A DNA stretch of 41,801 nucleotides from an uncultured Oscillospiraceae bacterium (GTDB lineage Bacteria; Bacillota; Clostridia; Oscillospirales; Ruminococcaceae), in contig CASEVW010000033.1 of NCBI GenBank assembly GCA_949291395.1, positions 1 through 41,801 on the forward strand. The letters run 5' to 3'. Shown one piece after another: positions 17,184-25,433 of this stretch. Within the stretch, counting starts at the first letter, position 1. The number at the start of each line of letters is the position of its first letter. The notes beneath the pieces were generated by a model that did no database searches, was not told the origin of the DNA, and saw only the letters and a program-made list of their open reading frames with translations. Both the position numbers and the translations under genes were made by a program.

Positions 17184-18560
17184 ATGTCCTCAGCCGCAGT
17201 CTCCAAAAACATGGCCGAAGGCAGCATCGTTCGGTGGATAGTCAGCCTGGCCGCCCCGGCGGTGGTGGCCCAGGTCATCAACCTTTTGTATAATGTGGTG
17301 GACCGCATTTACATCGGCCACATGCCCGGGGTGGGCGCCACCGCCCTCACCGGCGTGGGGCTGTGCATGCCCATCCTCATGCTGGTCAACGCCTTTGCCA
17401 TGCTGGCCGGGGCGGGCGGTGCGCCCCGGGCAGCCATCGCCATGGGCCGGGGAGACAACGACGCCGCCGAGCGCATCACCGGCAACTGCCTCACCGTGCT
17501 GCTGGGCATCGCGGTGGTGCTCACCGCCGTGTTCTATGCCTTTGCGCCCCAGCTGCTGCGGCTTTTTGGCGCCAGCGATGCCACCCTGCCCTATGCCCTG
17601 AGCTACACCCGCATCTATGTGCTGGGCAGCGTGTTCGTGCTGGTGGTGCTGGGCATGAATCCCTTCATCACCACCCAGGGGTTTGCCAAGTTCAGCATGC
17701 TCACCACCGTTATCGGCGCGGTGTGCAACATCATCCTGGACCCCATCCTTATCTTCGGTCTGAACATGGGGGTGTCCGGTGCGGCGGTGGCCACCGTCCT
17801 CAGCCAGGGGGTCAGCGCTGTGTGGGTCATCCTCTTCCTCTGCGGCGAGCGCACCCGGCTTCGGCTGCGGCTGCCCAACCTGCGCCCCCGGCTCAAGGTC
17901 ATCCTGCCCTGCCTGGCATTGGGCGTTTCCTCCTTTGTGATGATCTCCACCGAAAGCCTGCTCAGCATCAGCTTCAACGCCAGCCTGTCCGGCTACGGCG
18001 GCGACGTGGCCGTGGGCGCCATGACCATCATCACCAGCGTCAGCCAGCTGATCTCCATGCCCATCCAGGGCATGTGCCAGGGCGGCCAGCCTCTTATCGG
18101 CTACAACTTCGGCGCCGGCAAGGCCGACCGTGTGAAGAGGGCTTTCGCCTGCCAGTTCGGCATCTGCGTGGGGTACGCCTTCCTCTTCTGGATCGCCGTG
18201 ATGTCGGTGCCCCAGCTCTTCGTCAACATCTTCAACTCCGACCCCGAACTGGTGGAGTACACCGTCTGGGGCATGCGCATCTACATGGTGGGCATCTTTG
18301 CCAGCGGCTTCCAGAACAGCTGCCAGCAGGCTTTTGTGGCCCTGGGCCAGGCGAAGGTCAGCCTGCTGCTGGCCTGTGAGCGCAAACTCATCCTGCTCAT
18401 TCCCCTCATTTTCATCCTGCCGTTGTTCATGCCGGACAACAAGGTGTTTGCGGTCTTCCTGGCCGAGCCGGTGAGTGACATCCTGGCCGCCGCCACCACC
18501 GTCACCGTCTTTATGACCCGGTTCAACAAGATTTTGAAAAACGGCCCGGGCAAAGCCTGA
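17184..18560 (+). CDS. MATE-family multidrug/cation exporter
   Basis: A 458-residue transporter with about twelve membrane segments in two halves. The first half begins with the family pattern LAAPAVVAQVINLLYNVVDRIYIGHMPG, and FITTQGFAKFSMLTTVIGAVCNIILDPILIFGLNMGVSGAA.AT is the conserved middle region. PIQGMCQGGQPLIGYNFGAG is the equivalent in the second half. These identify the DinF/NorM superfamily, which exports drugs or metabolites in exchange for Na+ or H+. The ATG at 17184 follows AAGAAGGCGG. The gene has its own promoter and a GC-rich leader hairpin that may attenuate transcription. Substrate cannot be predicted. Confidence 0.92.
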   Translation: MSSAAVSKNMAEGSIVRWIVSLAAPAVVAQVINLLYNVVDRIYIGHMPGVGATALTGVGLCMPILMLVNAFAMLAGAGGAPRAAIAMGRGDNDAAERITGNCLTVLLGIAVVLTAVFYAFAPQLLRLFGASDATLPYALSYTRIYVLGSVFVLVVLGMNPFITTQGFAKFSMLTTVIGAVCNIILDPILIFGLNMGVSGAAVATVLSQGVSAVWVILFLCGERTRLRLRLPNLRPRLKVILPCLALGVSSFVMISTESLLSISFNASLSGYGGDVAVGAMTIITSVSQLISMPIQGMCQGGQPLIGYNFGAGKADRVKRAFACQFGICVGYAFLFWIAVMSVPQLFVNIFNSDPELVEYTVWGMRIYMVGIFASGFQNSCQQAFVALGQAKVSLLLACERKLILLIPLIFILPLFMPDNKVFAVFLAEPVSDILAAATTVTVFMTRFNKILKNGPGKA

Positions 18561-18643
18561 ATTTTTTGCCCAAAACCCGCCGCACCCGTTCTCAAAAGTC
18601 CTGTCGCTTTGCACAGCTTTTGTACACGGGGGCGGCTTTCGTC

Positions 18644-18672
18644 TTTTCATGGAGGCACAGGTGTGCTATACT
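18644..18672 (+). promoter_or_regulatory. Probable promoter of popT
   Basis: TATACT (18667-18672) preceded by TGC, with a weak -35 (TTTTCA, 18644-18649) at 17 bp. Confidence 0.45.
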
Positions 18673-18726
18673 GTCAGCAAGCCCGGAACGGGCCGTGTTT
18701 TTTCGCTGAAATGAAAGGATTTGTCT

Positions 18727-19572
18727 ATGGAAAAGAATCGCCCCAACGGGCTTCGCGTTCTGCTGCGCTTTCTGCAGGGCATGCTCATCGGCGTGGGCGC
18801 CGTGCTGCCGGGTATCTCCGGCGGTGTGCTCTGCGTGGTGTTCGGCATCTACAAACCGGTGATGGAACTGCTGGGTGACCCCCTGCACAAGTTCCGCACC
18901 CATGTGCCCAAACTGCTACCGGTGATCGTGGGCGGCGCGGCGGGCTTTCTGGGGGTGGCCAAGATCCTGGCCTTCTTCCTGGAAGCCTATCCCGACCCCT
19001 CCGTCTGCCTCTTTATCGGCCTCATCACCGGCATGCTGCCCTCCCTCTTCCGGGAAGCCTGCGAACAGGGCCGCCCCAAGGGCTGCGGCGCAGCGCTGGG
19101 CATCGCCTTTGCGGTGATCCTGGCCCTGCTGGTCTCGCTGAACCTCTTCTCGGTGACCATTACCCCCAACTTCGGGTGGTATCTGTTCTGCGGGTTCTGC
19201 CTGGCGCTGAGCGTCATCGCTCCCGGCATGAGTTTCTCCACCCTGCTCATGCCCCTGGGCCTGTATACCCCCTTCGTGGACGGGCTGGGCAGCCTGAAAT
19301 TCGACATTCTCATCCCGGCGGGCATCGGTGCGGTGGTCACGGTGATCTGCCTGGCCCGGGCGGTAGACGCCCTCTTCGACCGGTTCTACCCCTACGCCTT
19401 CCACGCCATCATCGGTGTGGTGCTGGCGGCCACCCTGATGATCGTGCCCTACCAGAGCTTTACGGTGTCGGTGGGTTCGGCGGCGGTGAATCTGGTCTGC
19501 CTGGCCGTGGGCGTGGCGGCTGCCCTGGCCCTGGACAAGTTCAATTCCAGTGTCCCCAAACAGGACGACTGA
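18727..19572 (+). CDS. popT: DUF368 polyprenyl-phosphate transporter (PopT family)
   Basis: A 281-residue membrane protein of the DUF368 family, shown in other bacteria to return undecaprenyl phosphate to the inner leaflet for cell-wall synthesis. It begins with the family signature GMLIGVGAVLPGISGGVLCVVFGIY. A second, related motif sits in the other half: CLALSVIAPGMSFSTLLMPLGLYTPF. These two PG(I/M)S repeats are the inverted-repeat core of the fold. The ATG at 18727 lies about eight bases after AAAGGA; a TTG two codons earlier is too close to that site. The gene is single, with its own promoter and a bidirectional terminator shared with the convergent rpiR gene. Confidence 0.9.
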   Translation: MEKNRPNGLRVLLRFLQGMLIGVGAVLPGISGGVLCVVFGIYKPVMELLGDPLHKFRTHVPKLLPVIVGGAAGFLGVAKILAFFLEAYPDPSVCLFIGLITGMLPSLFREACEQGRPKGCGAALGIAFAVILALLVSLNLFSVTITPNFGWYLFCGFCLALSVIAPGMSFSTLLMPLGLYTPFVDGLGSLKFDILIPAGIGAVVTVICLARAVDALFDRFYPYAFHAIIGVVLAATLMIVPYQSFTVSVGSAAVNLVCLAVGVAAALALDKFNSSVPKQDD

Positions 19573-19582
19573 CACAAACCTC

Positions 19583-19623
19583 AAAAAAGCGGAGCACCCC
19601 AGGGCGGGGCGCTCCGCTTTTTG
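19583..19623. terminator. Bidirectional terminator between popT and rpiR
   Basis: AAAAAAGCGGAGC pairs with GCTCCGCTTTTT around an inner GC-rich loop. T runs occur on both strands, serving the convergent genes on either side. Confidence 0.88.
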
Positions 19624-19641
19624 TATACGAAAAGGAGAAGG

Positions 19642-20490
19642 TCACAGCAGCTTGGGGGCCAGTGCCTTGGAGGTGCGCTGTTTGGCGATGGTGGTCAGCT
19701 CCAGGTTGTCCATGGTAAAGCGGAGCACCAGCACCTCGGTAACATACAGCATGGCGATCTTGGCGGCGATGCTGCCCCCCTCCAGGGGGCTTTCCTGGGC
19801 GCCGCAGAGCAGCACCACGTCCGCCAGGGATGCCCCCGGGGAATCGGCATAATGGGTGAGCAGAATGATCCGGGCGCCGCAGCTTTTGGCCAGGCGCAGG
19901 GTCTCCAGCATATCCCGGGTGGCGCCGGAATAGGACACGAAGAGCACCACGTCCTCGGGACCCATCAGGCTGGCGGTCAGCGCCTGCATGTGGCTGTCCC
20001 CCGCGGTATGGAACTTGGTGGTGACGGTGGCGAAGCGGGCCCAGATATCGTTGGCCAGCACATGGCTGCCCCCCTGCCCGAAGCAGTATACCTGCCGCGC
20101 CCGCTGCAAAAGGGTGGCGGCGGCGTCGATGGCGGCGGGGTCCAGGGTATCCCGGGTGCCGGTGATGGCTTCGGTGCTGACGGCGGCGGCATAGGCACAC
20201 AGGGAAGCGGTGTCGCTGCCCGGTTCCGGTTTGCCGGTGGCGGCCGGCTCGGCGGCGGCGTTGGCCTGGGCCAGCGCGATCTTCATCTCGTTGTAGCCGT
20301 CAAAACCCAGGGAGCGGCAAAACCGGAAGATGGTGGCCTCGGCCACGCTGCAGGTTTTTGCCAGGGAGGAGATCGACAGATACTGTGCTTCTTCCGGGTG
20401 TTGGACCAGATAGTCGGCCACCAGCCGTCCGGATTTGGTCAGGTCGTTGTGCTTGTCGCGCAGCAGCTGCCAGAAGCTCTGCTCTTTCAT
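19642..20490 (-). CDS. RpiR/MurR-family regulator of the sialic-acid operon
   Basis: A 282-residue transcription factor. Residues 1-78 form the RpiR helix-turn-helix domain (SGRLVADYLVQHPEEAQYLSISSLAK, then AEATIFRFCRSLGFDGYNEMK). Residues about 110-265 form a SIS sugar-phosphate-binding domain (FGQGGSH, FVSYSGATRDMLETLRLAK). It is divergent from the nan operon, and related RpiR proteins (NanR type) respond to ManNAc-6-P or GlcNAc-6-P. Matching palindromes at 20551-20566 and 21016-21031 lie at its own predicted start and in the nan promoter spacer. This implies autoregulation and repression of the operon. The ligand is inferred from the neighbouring pathway. Confidence 0.88.
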   Translation of the reverse strand: MKEQSFWQLLRDKHNDLTKSGRLVADYLVQHPEEAQYLSISSLAKTCSVAEATIFRFCRSLGFDGYNEMKIALAQANAAAEPAATGKPEPGSDTASLCAYAAAVSTEAITGTRDTLDPAAIDAAATLLQRARQVYCFGQGGSHVLANDIWARFATVTTKFHTAGDSHMQALTASLMGPEDVVLFVSYSGATRDMLETLRLAKSCGARIILLTHYADSPGASLADVVLLCGAQESPLEGGSIAAKIAMLYVTEVLVLRFTMDNLELTTIAKQRTSKALAPKLL

Positions 20491-20550
20491 TCTCGGGATC
20501 GTTCCTTTCTGCAGGCGTTCCTGCCCGTTGTATCCGGCAACGCCGGAAGG

Positions 20551-20566
20551 TGAAAAAATTTTTCTA
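20551..20566. promoter_or_regulatory. Probable RpiR operator at the rpiR transcription start
   Basis: TGAAAAAATTTTTCTA is an AT-rich palindrome of the GAAA-N-TTTC type bound by RpiR proteins. It matches the second site (21016-21031) at 14 of 16 positions. It lies immediately downstream of the rpiR -10 box. Confidence 0.65.
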
Positions 20567-20571
20567 TATTT

Positions 20572-20600
20572 AGTATAAAAGAAAGTTCGCCGTTTGACAA
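20572..20600 (-). promoter_or_regulatory. Promoter of rpiR
   Basis: On the minus strand TTGTCA, a 17-bp spacer and TATACT. On the plus strand the boxes are TGACAA at 20595-20600 and AGTATA at 20572-20577. Confidence 0.7.
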
Positions 20601-20639
20601 GTGCAACAAGTTGCCCAATATGGATATTTGTATTTGTAT

Positions 20640-20960
20640 ATAATACCGAAAAAAGAAAGAAAGCATGAAAACCTCTCCCGATTTTTTGTCGGTGTAAGGA
20701 AAGAAGACCTTGCGAAGGGGAAAAAAGACAAAAAGAAAAAACTCGAAAAATCGACCGGAACAGCCGGAAACGGCAAAACGGAAGGAAAACGCGGGGGAGG
20801 GAGCGATTCTTCCAAAAAAGAAAAAATCTTGCATTTTTCGCCCTTTTGTAAAAGAAAGGGATTTGTGGGCGAAGAGGGGGAAAGAAAGGACAGAAAGGGT
20901 GCCTGAAAGGGGAGATGGGGGCAAAAACTCGGCAAAACGAAAGAAATTCGCCTTGCTTTT
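20640..20960 (+). other. Long purine-rich (A/G) tract in the rpiR-nan intergenic region
   Basis: About 300 bases of the plus strand consist mostly of A and G, with repeated GAAAGA, AAGGAAA and GGGGGA runs. This is unlike the balanced GC-rich DNA around it. Frames across it encode only Lys/Glu/Gly- or, on the other strand, Phe/Pro/Ser-rich low-complexity peptides with no ribosome site, so it is not called as coding. It lies between the rpiR and nan promoters and may be an untranslated or structural (triplex-prone) spacer. Confidence 0.6.
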
Positions 20961-21006
20961 GTGTAAAACGTTCAAATTTTGATGGGAAGATTGGTGAAAG
21001 AGCACC

Positions 21007-21035
21007 TAGACAAAATGAAAATAATTTTCTAAAAT
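21007..21035 (+). promoter_or_regulatory. Promoter of the sialic-acid operon
   Basis: TAGACA (21007-21012), a 17-bp spacer and TAAAAT (21030-21035). The spacer is almost entirely occupied by the RpiR-type palindrome, so bound repressor would exclude RNA polymerase. Confidence 0.65.
21016..21031. promoter_or_regulatory. Probable RpiR operator in the nan promoter
   Basis: TGAAAATAATTTTCTA is the second copy of the palindrome found at 20551-20566. It sits between the -35 and -10 boxes of the nan promoter. Confidence 0.68.
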
Positions 21036-21099
21036 GAAATCAGTGAAAGGGCGATGGCTCCACCGCCCGCAAACGGAACGCAACACAAAGGAGAACACT

Positions 21100-22461
21100 A
21101 TGAAGAAGCAGCTTTCCATGTTGCTGGCGGCCGGTATGGCCGTGAGCATGCTGGCTGGGTGCGGCGGCACTTCCAGCACCACCGCCTCCTCCGGCAGCAC
21201 CGCTACCGGCGACACCGGCTCTTCCGCCGCGGCGGAGGCCACCGGCGATTCCACCGCCATCACCCTGTGGACTTACCCCATCGGCAGCTTCGGCGACGCC
21301 GCCACCGTGGACGCCCTCATTGCCAAGTTCAATGAAAAGCATCCCGAGATCAGCGTGACCGTGGAATACCTGGACTACACCAACGGCGACGACCAGGTCA
21401 CCGCCGCCATCGAAGCCGGCACCACCCCCGACATCATCATGGAAGGCCCCGAGCGTCTGGTTTCCAACTGGGGCGCCAAGGGCAAGATGCTGCCCCTGAA
21501 CGACCTGTGGACCGATGAGGCCGTGGCCGACATCTCCGCCACCAGCGAGAACGTCGTCAGCGCCTGCAAGTGGACCGACGGCAACTACTATGAATACCCC
21601 CTGTGCATGACCACCCACACCATGGCCATCAACAAGGAAATGTTTGAGGAAGCCGGCGCCCTGCAGTACATCAACGAGGACGGCACCTGGACCACCGAAA
21701 ACTTTGAAAAGGCCCTGCAGGCGCTGAAGGATTCCGGCGTTTCCACCACCGCCATCGTCTACTGCGGCGGCCAGGGCGGCGACCAGGGCACCCGCGCTCT
21801 GGTGAACAACCTGTACAGCGGCCAGTTCACCAACGCCGACCACACCGCCTACACCGCCGACAGCGACGCCAACAAGCAGGCTCTGCAGCAGCTGGTCGAC
21901 TGGGTCGACGAAGGCCTCATCACCTACGACGCCGCCGCCCAGGCCAGCGACGAACTGCAGCTGTTCGCCAACGGCAGCGTGGCCATGACCCTGTGCTGGA
22001 ACGCTTCCAACCAGGCCAACTATGCCGAATCCGTCACCTTCACCGCCATGCCGGTGGCCTTCCCCTCCGACGACGGCGTGCCTGAACTGTGCGGCGGTAT
22101 CTGGGGCTTCGGTCTGTTTGACAACGGCGACGACGCCAAGGCCGCCGCTGCCAAGGAATTCATCAAGTTCATCTGCGACGACGCCGAGCAGGGCCCCGAA
22201 AGCGTCCGTCTGACCGGCTTCTTCCCCGTCCGTGACTCCTTCGGCGATGTGTACGCCGGCACCGAGGACGAAGAGCGCATGGCTCAGTTCGCCAGCTTCA
22301 TGCAGTACCTGGGCGACTACTACAACGTGGCTCCCGGCTGGGCCGAGCAGCGCACCGCGTGGTGGAACATGCTCCAGCAGATCTTCAACGGCGTGAGCGT
22401 GGACGACGCCACCGCCACCTACGTGCAGAGCTGCACCGACGCCATCAGCGCCGCGGCCTGA
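21100..22461 (+). CDS. ABC transporter substrate-binding lipoprotein, sialic acid (or derivative)
   Basis: A 453-residue extracellular solute-binding protein, family 1. A lipoprotein signal ends in LAGC with lipidated Cys21, followed by a Ser/Thr/Gly-rich linker (about 22-52) and the binding domain. AITLWTYPIG, EYLDYTNGDDQVTAAIEAGTTPDII and the C-terminal WW segment fit carbohydrate-binding proteins of this class. The ATG at 21100 follows AAAGGAG; an in-frame ATG at 21034 lies at the predicted transcription start. It is first in an operon with two permeases and nan catabolic genes, so the ligand is probably N-acetylneuraminate or 2,7-anhydro-Neu5Ac. No ATPase gene is present; a shared MsmX-like ATPase elsewhere is likely. 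Confidence 0.9.
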   Translation: MKKQLSMLLAAGMAVSMLAGCGGTSSTTASSGSTATGDTGSSAAAEATGDSTAITLWTYPIGSFGDAATVDALIAKFNEKHPEISVTVEYLDYTNGDDQVTAAIEAGTTPDIIMEGPERLVSNWGAKGKMLPLNDLWTDEAVADISATSENVVSACKWTDGNYYEYPLCMTTHTMAINKEMFEEAGALQYINEDGTWTTENFEKALQALKDSGVSTTAIVYCGGQGGDQGTRALVNNLYSGQFTNADHTAYTADSDANKQALQQLVDWVDEGLITYDAAAQASDELQLFANGSVAMTLCWNASNQANYAESVTFTAMPVAFPSDDGVPELCGGIWGFGLFDNGDDAKAAAAKEFIKFICDDAEQGPESVRLTGFFPVRDSFGDVYAGTEDEERMAQFASFMQYLGDYYNVAPGWAEQRTAWWNMLQQIFNGVSVDDATATYVQSCTDAISAAA

Positions 22462-22482
22462 ACACACTGATACGCAAACAAT

Positions 22483-22592
22483 GGCGGCAGGACCTGCCGC
22501 CGGGGACACCCTGACCCGGTCCCGATGGCCGGGCCAGGGCAGCCGCCCCCGTTCCATCGGGTCAAACAGGTGGGGCGGGGGTCTATTTTTTT
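22483..22592 (+). other. Hairpins and T run between binding protein and permease genes
   Basis: GGCGGCAG (22483-22490) and CTGCCGCC (22494-22501) form a perfect hairpin just after the lipoprotein stop. CCCGATGG (22521-22528) pairs with CCATCGGG (22554-22561), and seven T follow at 22586-22592. Such structures often protect the binding-protein mRNA and reduce readthrough, giving more binding protein than permease. Confidence 0.55.
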
Positions 22593-22641
22593 CCACGCGC
22601 TTCCCATCCGGGAGCTGATTTCAGTAAAGGAGGGCCTTACC

Positions 22642-23589
22642 ATGGCTTCCAAAACCAAGGCGGCCGCTGCCGGCGGCGAAACCCTGACCTATAACCAGGG
22701 CACCTTCCGCAACTCCGCGCTGGTGCGGCAGCAGACCCTGGCGGCATATCTCTTCCTGCTGCCGGCGCTCGTTTTCTTTGTCCTGTTCGTCGTGGTGCCC
22801 ATGGTCATGTGCCTGGTCACCAGCTTCCTGGACTACCGCATGGGCAAACCCCTCACCTTTGTGGGCTTCGCCCAGTATATCAAGATGTTCCAGGACCCCG
22901 TTTTCCTCAAGGCCCTGCAGAACACCTTCATCCTGGTCATCGTGGCCGTGCCCGCCGTCACCGCCTTCTCGCTGTGGGTGGGCTCTGTGGTGTACAAGAT
23001 GTCCTCCTTCAAGCGCAGCTTCTACCGCTGCGTGTTCTACCTGCCCGTGGTCACCGGCACCGTTGCGGTGGCTGTGGTGTGGAAGTGGATGTTCAACAAG
23101 TACACCGGCCTGATCAACTACGTGCTCAACGCCGTGGGCATCATTGACGAGAACATCAGCTGGCTGGGCGACGCCCGCTTCGCCCTGGGGTGCATCACCC
23201 TGATCCTGTTCACCACCTCCATCGGCCAGCCCATCGTGCTGTACATTGCGGCCCTGGGCAACGTGGACCCCTCCCTCATCGACGCCGCCGAGGTGGACGG
23301 TGCTTCCAACCTGCAGGTCTTCTGGCACATCAAGTGGCCCCAGATCATGCCCACCACCCTGTACATCCTGGTCATCACCACCATCAACACCTTCCAGTGC
23401 TACGCGCTGATCCAGCTGTTGACTTCCGGCGGTCCCAACCACGCCACCGACACCATCATGTATTACATCTACTACCAGGCCTTCAAACTGAATGACTACG
23501 GCTACGGCAACGCCATGGGCGTGGTTCTGGCCATCATCATCGCCATCCTCAGCGCCATTCAGTTCAAGTTTGCCGGTTCGTCTGACTAA
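22642..23589 (+). CDS. ABC transporter permease, MalF-like
   Basis: A 315-residue inner-membrane permease with six to seven membrane segments. The EAA loop that docks the ATPase is clear: DAAEVDGASNLQVFWHIKWPQIMP in the second half. The N-terminal extension of about 35 residues is hydrophilic and cytoplasmic. The ATG at 22642 has AAAGGAGG eight bases upstream; in-frame codons further upstream fall in the hairpin region. It pairs with the second permease, which starts 14 bp after its stop, to form the channel for the lipoprotein encoded just before. The sialic-acid substrate is inferred from the operon. Confidence 0.93.
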   Translation: MASKTKAAAAGGETLTYNQGTFRNSALVRQQTLAAYLFLLPALVFFVLFVVVPMVMCLVTSFLDYRMGKPLTFVGFAQYIKMFQDPVFLKALQNTFILVIVAVPAVTAFSLWVGSVVYKMSSFKRSFYRCVFYLPVVTGTVAVAVVWKWMFNKYTGLINYVLNAVGIIDENISWLGDARFALGCITLILFTTSIGQPIVLYIAALGNVDPSLIDAAEVDGASNLQVFWHIKWPQIMPTTLYILVITTINTFQCYALIQLLTSGGPNHATDTIMYYIYYQAFKLNDYGYGNAMGVVLAIIIAILSAIQFKFAGSSD

Positions 23590-23603
23590 AGGAGGGTCAC
23601 ACT

Positions 23604-24443
23604 ATGGAATCCAGCGTCAAAAGCAAAGCCCTGACCCCCGGTAAGGTCCTGACCAATGTGGTTCTGGTGCTGCTGGCAGTGTTCTTCATCTTCCCGCTGT
23701 ACTGGATCGTCACCGGTTCTTTCAAGGACCGCATCGCGGTCAACGCCAGCCCGCCGGTCTGGTTCCCCACCGAACCCACCCTGGACAACTACATCCGCCT
23801 GTTTGAGAATCCTGCCCTGCGCTGGCTGGGCAACACCGTCTTCATGGCGGTGGTGGCCATGGCCCTGACCTGCATCACCGCCGCCATGGCGGGCTACGTG
23901 CTGGCCAAAAAGCGCTTCCCCGGCCGCAAACTCATCTTCAGCATCATGATCTGCGCCATGGCCCTGCCCAAGCAGGTCATCCTGATCCCCCTGCTGAAGG
24001 AAATGAGCTTCCTGCACCTGCACGACAGCCTGTGGGCCGTCATCTTCCCCACCGTGGGCTGGCCTTTCGGCATCTTCCTGATGAAGCAGTTCAGCGAGAC
24101 CATCCCCGGCGAAATGATCGAAGCCGCCCGCATCGACGGCGCCGGCGAAGTGCGCACCTTCACCGACGTGGTGCTGCCCATGGTCACCCCCGGCATCGGC
24201 GCGCTGGCCATCTTCACCTTCATCAACAGCTGGAACGACTACTTCCTGCAGTTGATCATGCTGAACTCCAGCAACAACCTGACCATCTCCCTGGGCATTG
24301 CCAAGATCCAGGCGGAAATGTCCAACGACTTCGGCCTGATCATGGCGGGTGCCGCTCTGGCTGCCATCCCCATTATCGCCGTGTTCCTGATGTTCCAGAA
24401 ATACTTTACCCAGGGCATTGCCATGGGCGCCGTCAAAGGCTGA
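23604..24443 (+). CDS. ABC transporter permease, MalG-like
   Basis: A 279-residue permease with six membrane segments. Its EAA loop is EMIEAARIDGAGEVRTFTDVVLPMVTP, and it ends in QKYFTQGIAMGAVKG, the typical MalG-type C-terminus. The periplasm-facing segment WFPTEPTLDNYIRLFE after the first helix is also typical of CUT1 permeases. AAAGGAGG precedes the ATG. It forms the translocation pore with the preceding permease and is followed 26 bp later by nanA. Confidence 0.94.
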   Translation: MESSVKSKALTPGKVLTNVVLVLLAVFFIFPLYWIVTGSFKDRIAVNASPPVWFPTEPTLDNYIRLFENPALRWLGNTVFMAVVAMALTCITAAMAGYVLAKKRFPGRKLIFSIMICAMALPKQVILIPLLKEMSFLHLHDSLWAVIFPTVGWPFGIFLMKQFSETIPGEMIEAARIDGAGEVRTFTDVVLPMVTPGIGALAIFTFINSWNDYFLQLIMLNSSNNLTISLGIAKIQAEMSNDFGLIMAGAALAAIPIIAVFLMFQKYFTQGIAMGAVKG

Positions 24444-24469
24444 TACTTGTATAAGGAGTGCTTGCAATC

Positions 24470-25399
24470 ATGAAAGACATCACCAAATACCGGGGCGTTA
24501 TCCCGGCTTTCTATGCCTGCTACGGGCCGGACGGCTCTATCTCCACCGACGGCGTGCGGGCGCTGACCCGTCACCTCATTGCCAAAGGCGTGAAGGGCGT
24601 GTATGTGGGCGGCTCTTCCGGCGAGTGCATCTACCAGCATGTGGATGAACGCAAAGCCGTGCTGGAAGCGGTCATGGAAGAGGCTGCCAGCAAGATCACC
24701 GTCATTGCTCATGTGGCCTGCAACAACACCGCCGACTCCGCCGAGCTGGCCGCCCATGCGGAAAAGTGCGGCGTGGACGCCATCGCGGCCATCCCGCCCA
24801 TCTACTTCCACCTGCCGCCCTACGCCATCGCTTCTTACTGGAACGCCATGAGCGCCGCGGCCCCCAACACCGAGTTCGTCATCTACAACATTCCCCAGCT
24901 GGCGGGCACCGCCCTGACCATGCCCCTGCTGGCCGAGATGCTCAAGAACCCCAACGTCATCGCGGTGAAGAACTCCTCCATGCCCACCCAGGACATCCAG
25001 ATGTTCAAGGATGCCGGCCTGGCGGCCCGGGGCGACGACGGTTTCGCCGTCTTCAACGGTCCCGACGAGCAGTTTGTCTCCGGCCTCGCCATGGGCGCGG
25101 ACGGCGGCATCGGCGGCACCTACGCCGTCATGCCCGAGCTCTTCCTGAAAATGTACGACCTGGTCAAGGCCGGGGATGTCCCCGCTGCCCGCAAGATCCA
25201 GTACCAGGCCGACCGCATCATCTACAAAATGTGCGAAGCCAAGGGCAACCTCTACGCCGTGCAGAAGGAGATCCTGCGCCGCATGTACGGACTGGAACTG
25301 GGCGGCGTGCGTGCGCCCCTGCCCAACCTGGAGCCCGGGGATGAGGCCGTGGTGGCCGAAGCCCAGGCTATGATCGAAGCCGCCGTCAAGGCGCTGTGA
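24470..25399 (+). CDS. nanA: N-acetylneuraminate lyase
   Basis: Cleaves N-acetylneuraminate to ManNAc and pyruvate in the cytoplasm. The 309-residue TIM-barrel protein belongs to the DHDPS/NAL family. GGSSGE (near residue 47) is the NAL form of the pyruvate-binding loop. Tyr139 (VIYNIPQ) and Schiff-base Lys167 (NVIAVKNSS) are in the expected places. The ATG at 24470 is preferred, with AAGGAG 11 bases upstream. A GTG at 24458 overlaps that ribosome site and is rejected. The flanking permeases, anomerase, nanE and nanK support NAL rather than dihydrodipicolinate synthase. Confidence 0.95.
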   Translation: MKDITKYRGVIPAFYACYGPDGSISTDGVRALTRHLIAKGVKGVYVGGSSGECIYQHVDERKAVLEAVMEEAASKITVIAHVACNNTADSAELAAHAEKCGVDAIAAIPPIYFHLPPYAIASYWNAMSAAAPNTEFVIYNIPQLAGTALTMPLLAEMLKNPNVIAVKNSSMPTQDIQMFKDAGLAARGDDGFAVFNGPDEQFVSGLAMGADGGIGGTYAVMPELFLKMYDLVKAGDVPAARKIQYQADRIIYKMCEAKGNLYAVQKEILRRMYGLELGGVRAPLPNLEPGDEAVVAEAQAMIEAAVKAL

Positions 25400-25433
25400 C
25401 GCCCGGCGGACTGTTTCCGAAAGGAGCTGCGCC

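Noticed and set aside
20823..20840. Shared stretch AAATCTTGCATTTTTC with the right-end repeat (near 41513)
   Set aside because: A single AT-rich 16-base match between two places in 42 kb can arise by chance, and the flanks do not match.
20601..20906. Lys/Glu-rich 101-codon frame in the purine-rich tract
   Set aside because: Low complexity, no ribosome site; the composition follows from the A/G bias of the DNA.
20487..21005. Phe/Pro/Ser-rich minus-strand frames in the same tract
   Set aside because: Complement of the purine-rich DNA; no ribosome site, and they overlap the rpiR promoter.
24458..24469. Upstream GTG start for nanA
   Set aside because: It overlaps the only Shine-Dalgarno sequence; the ATG at 24470 fits better with the family N-terminus.
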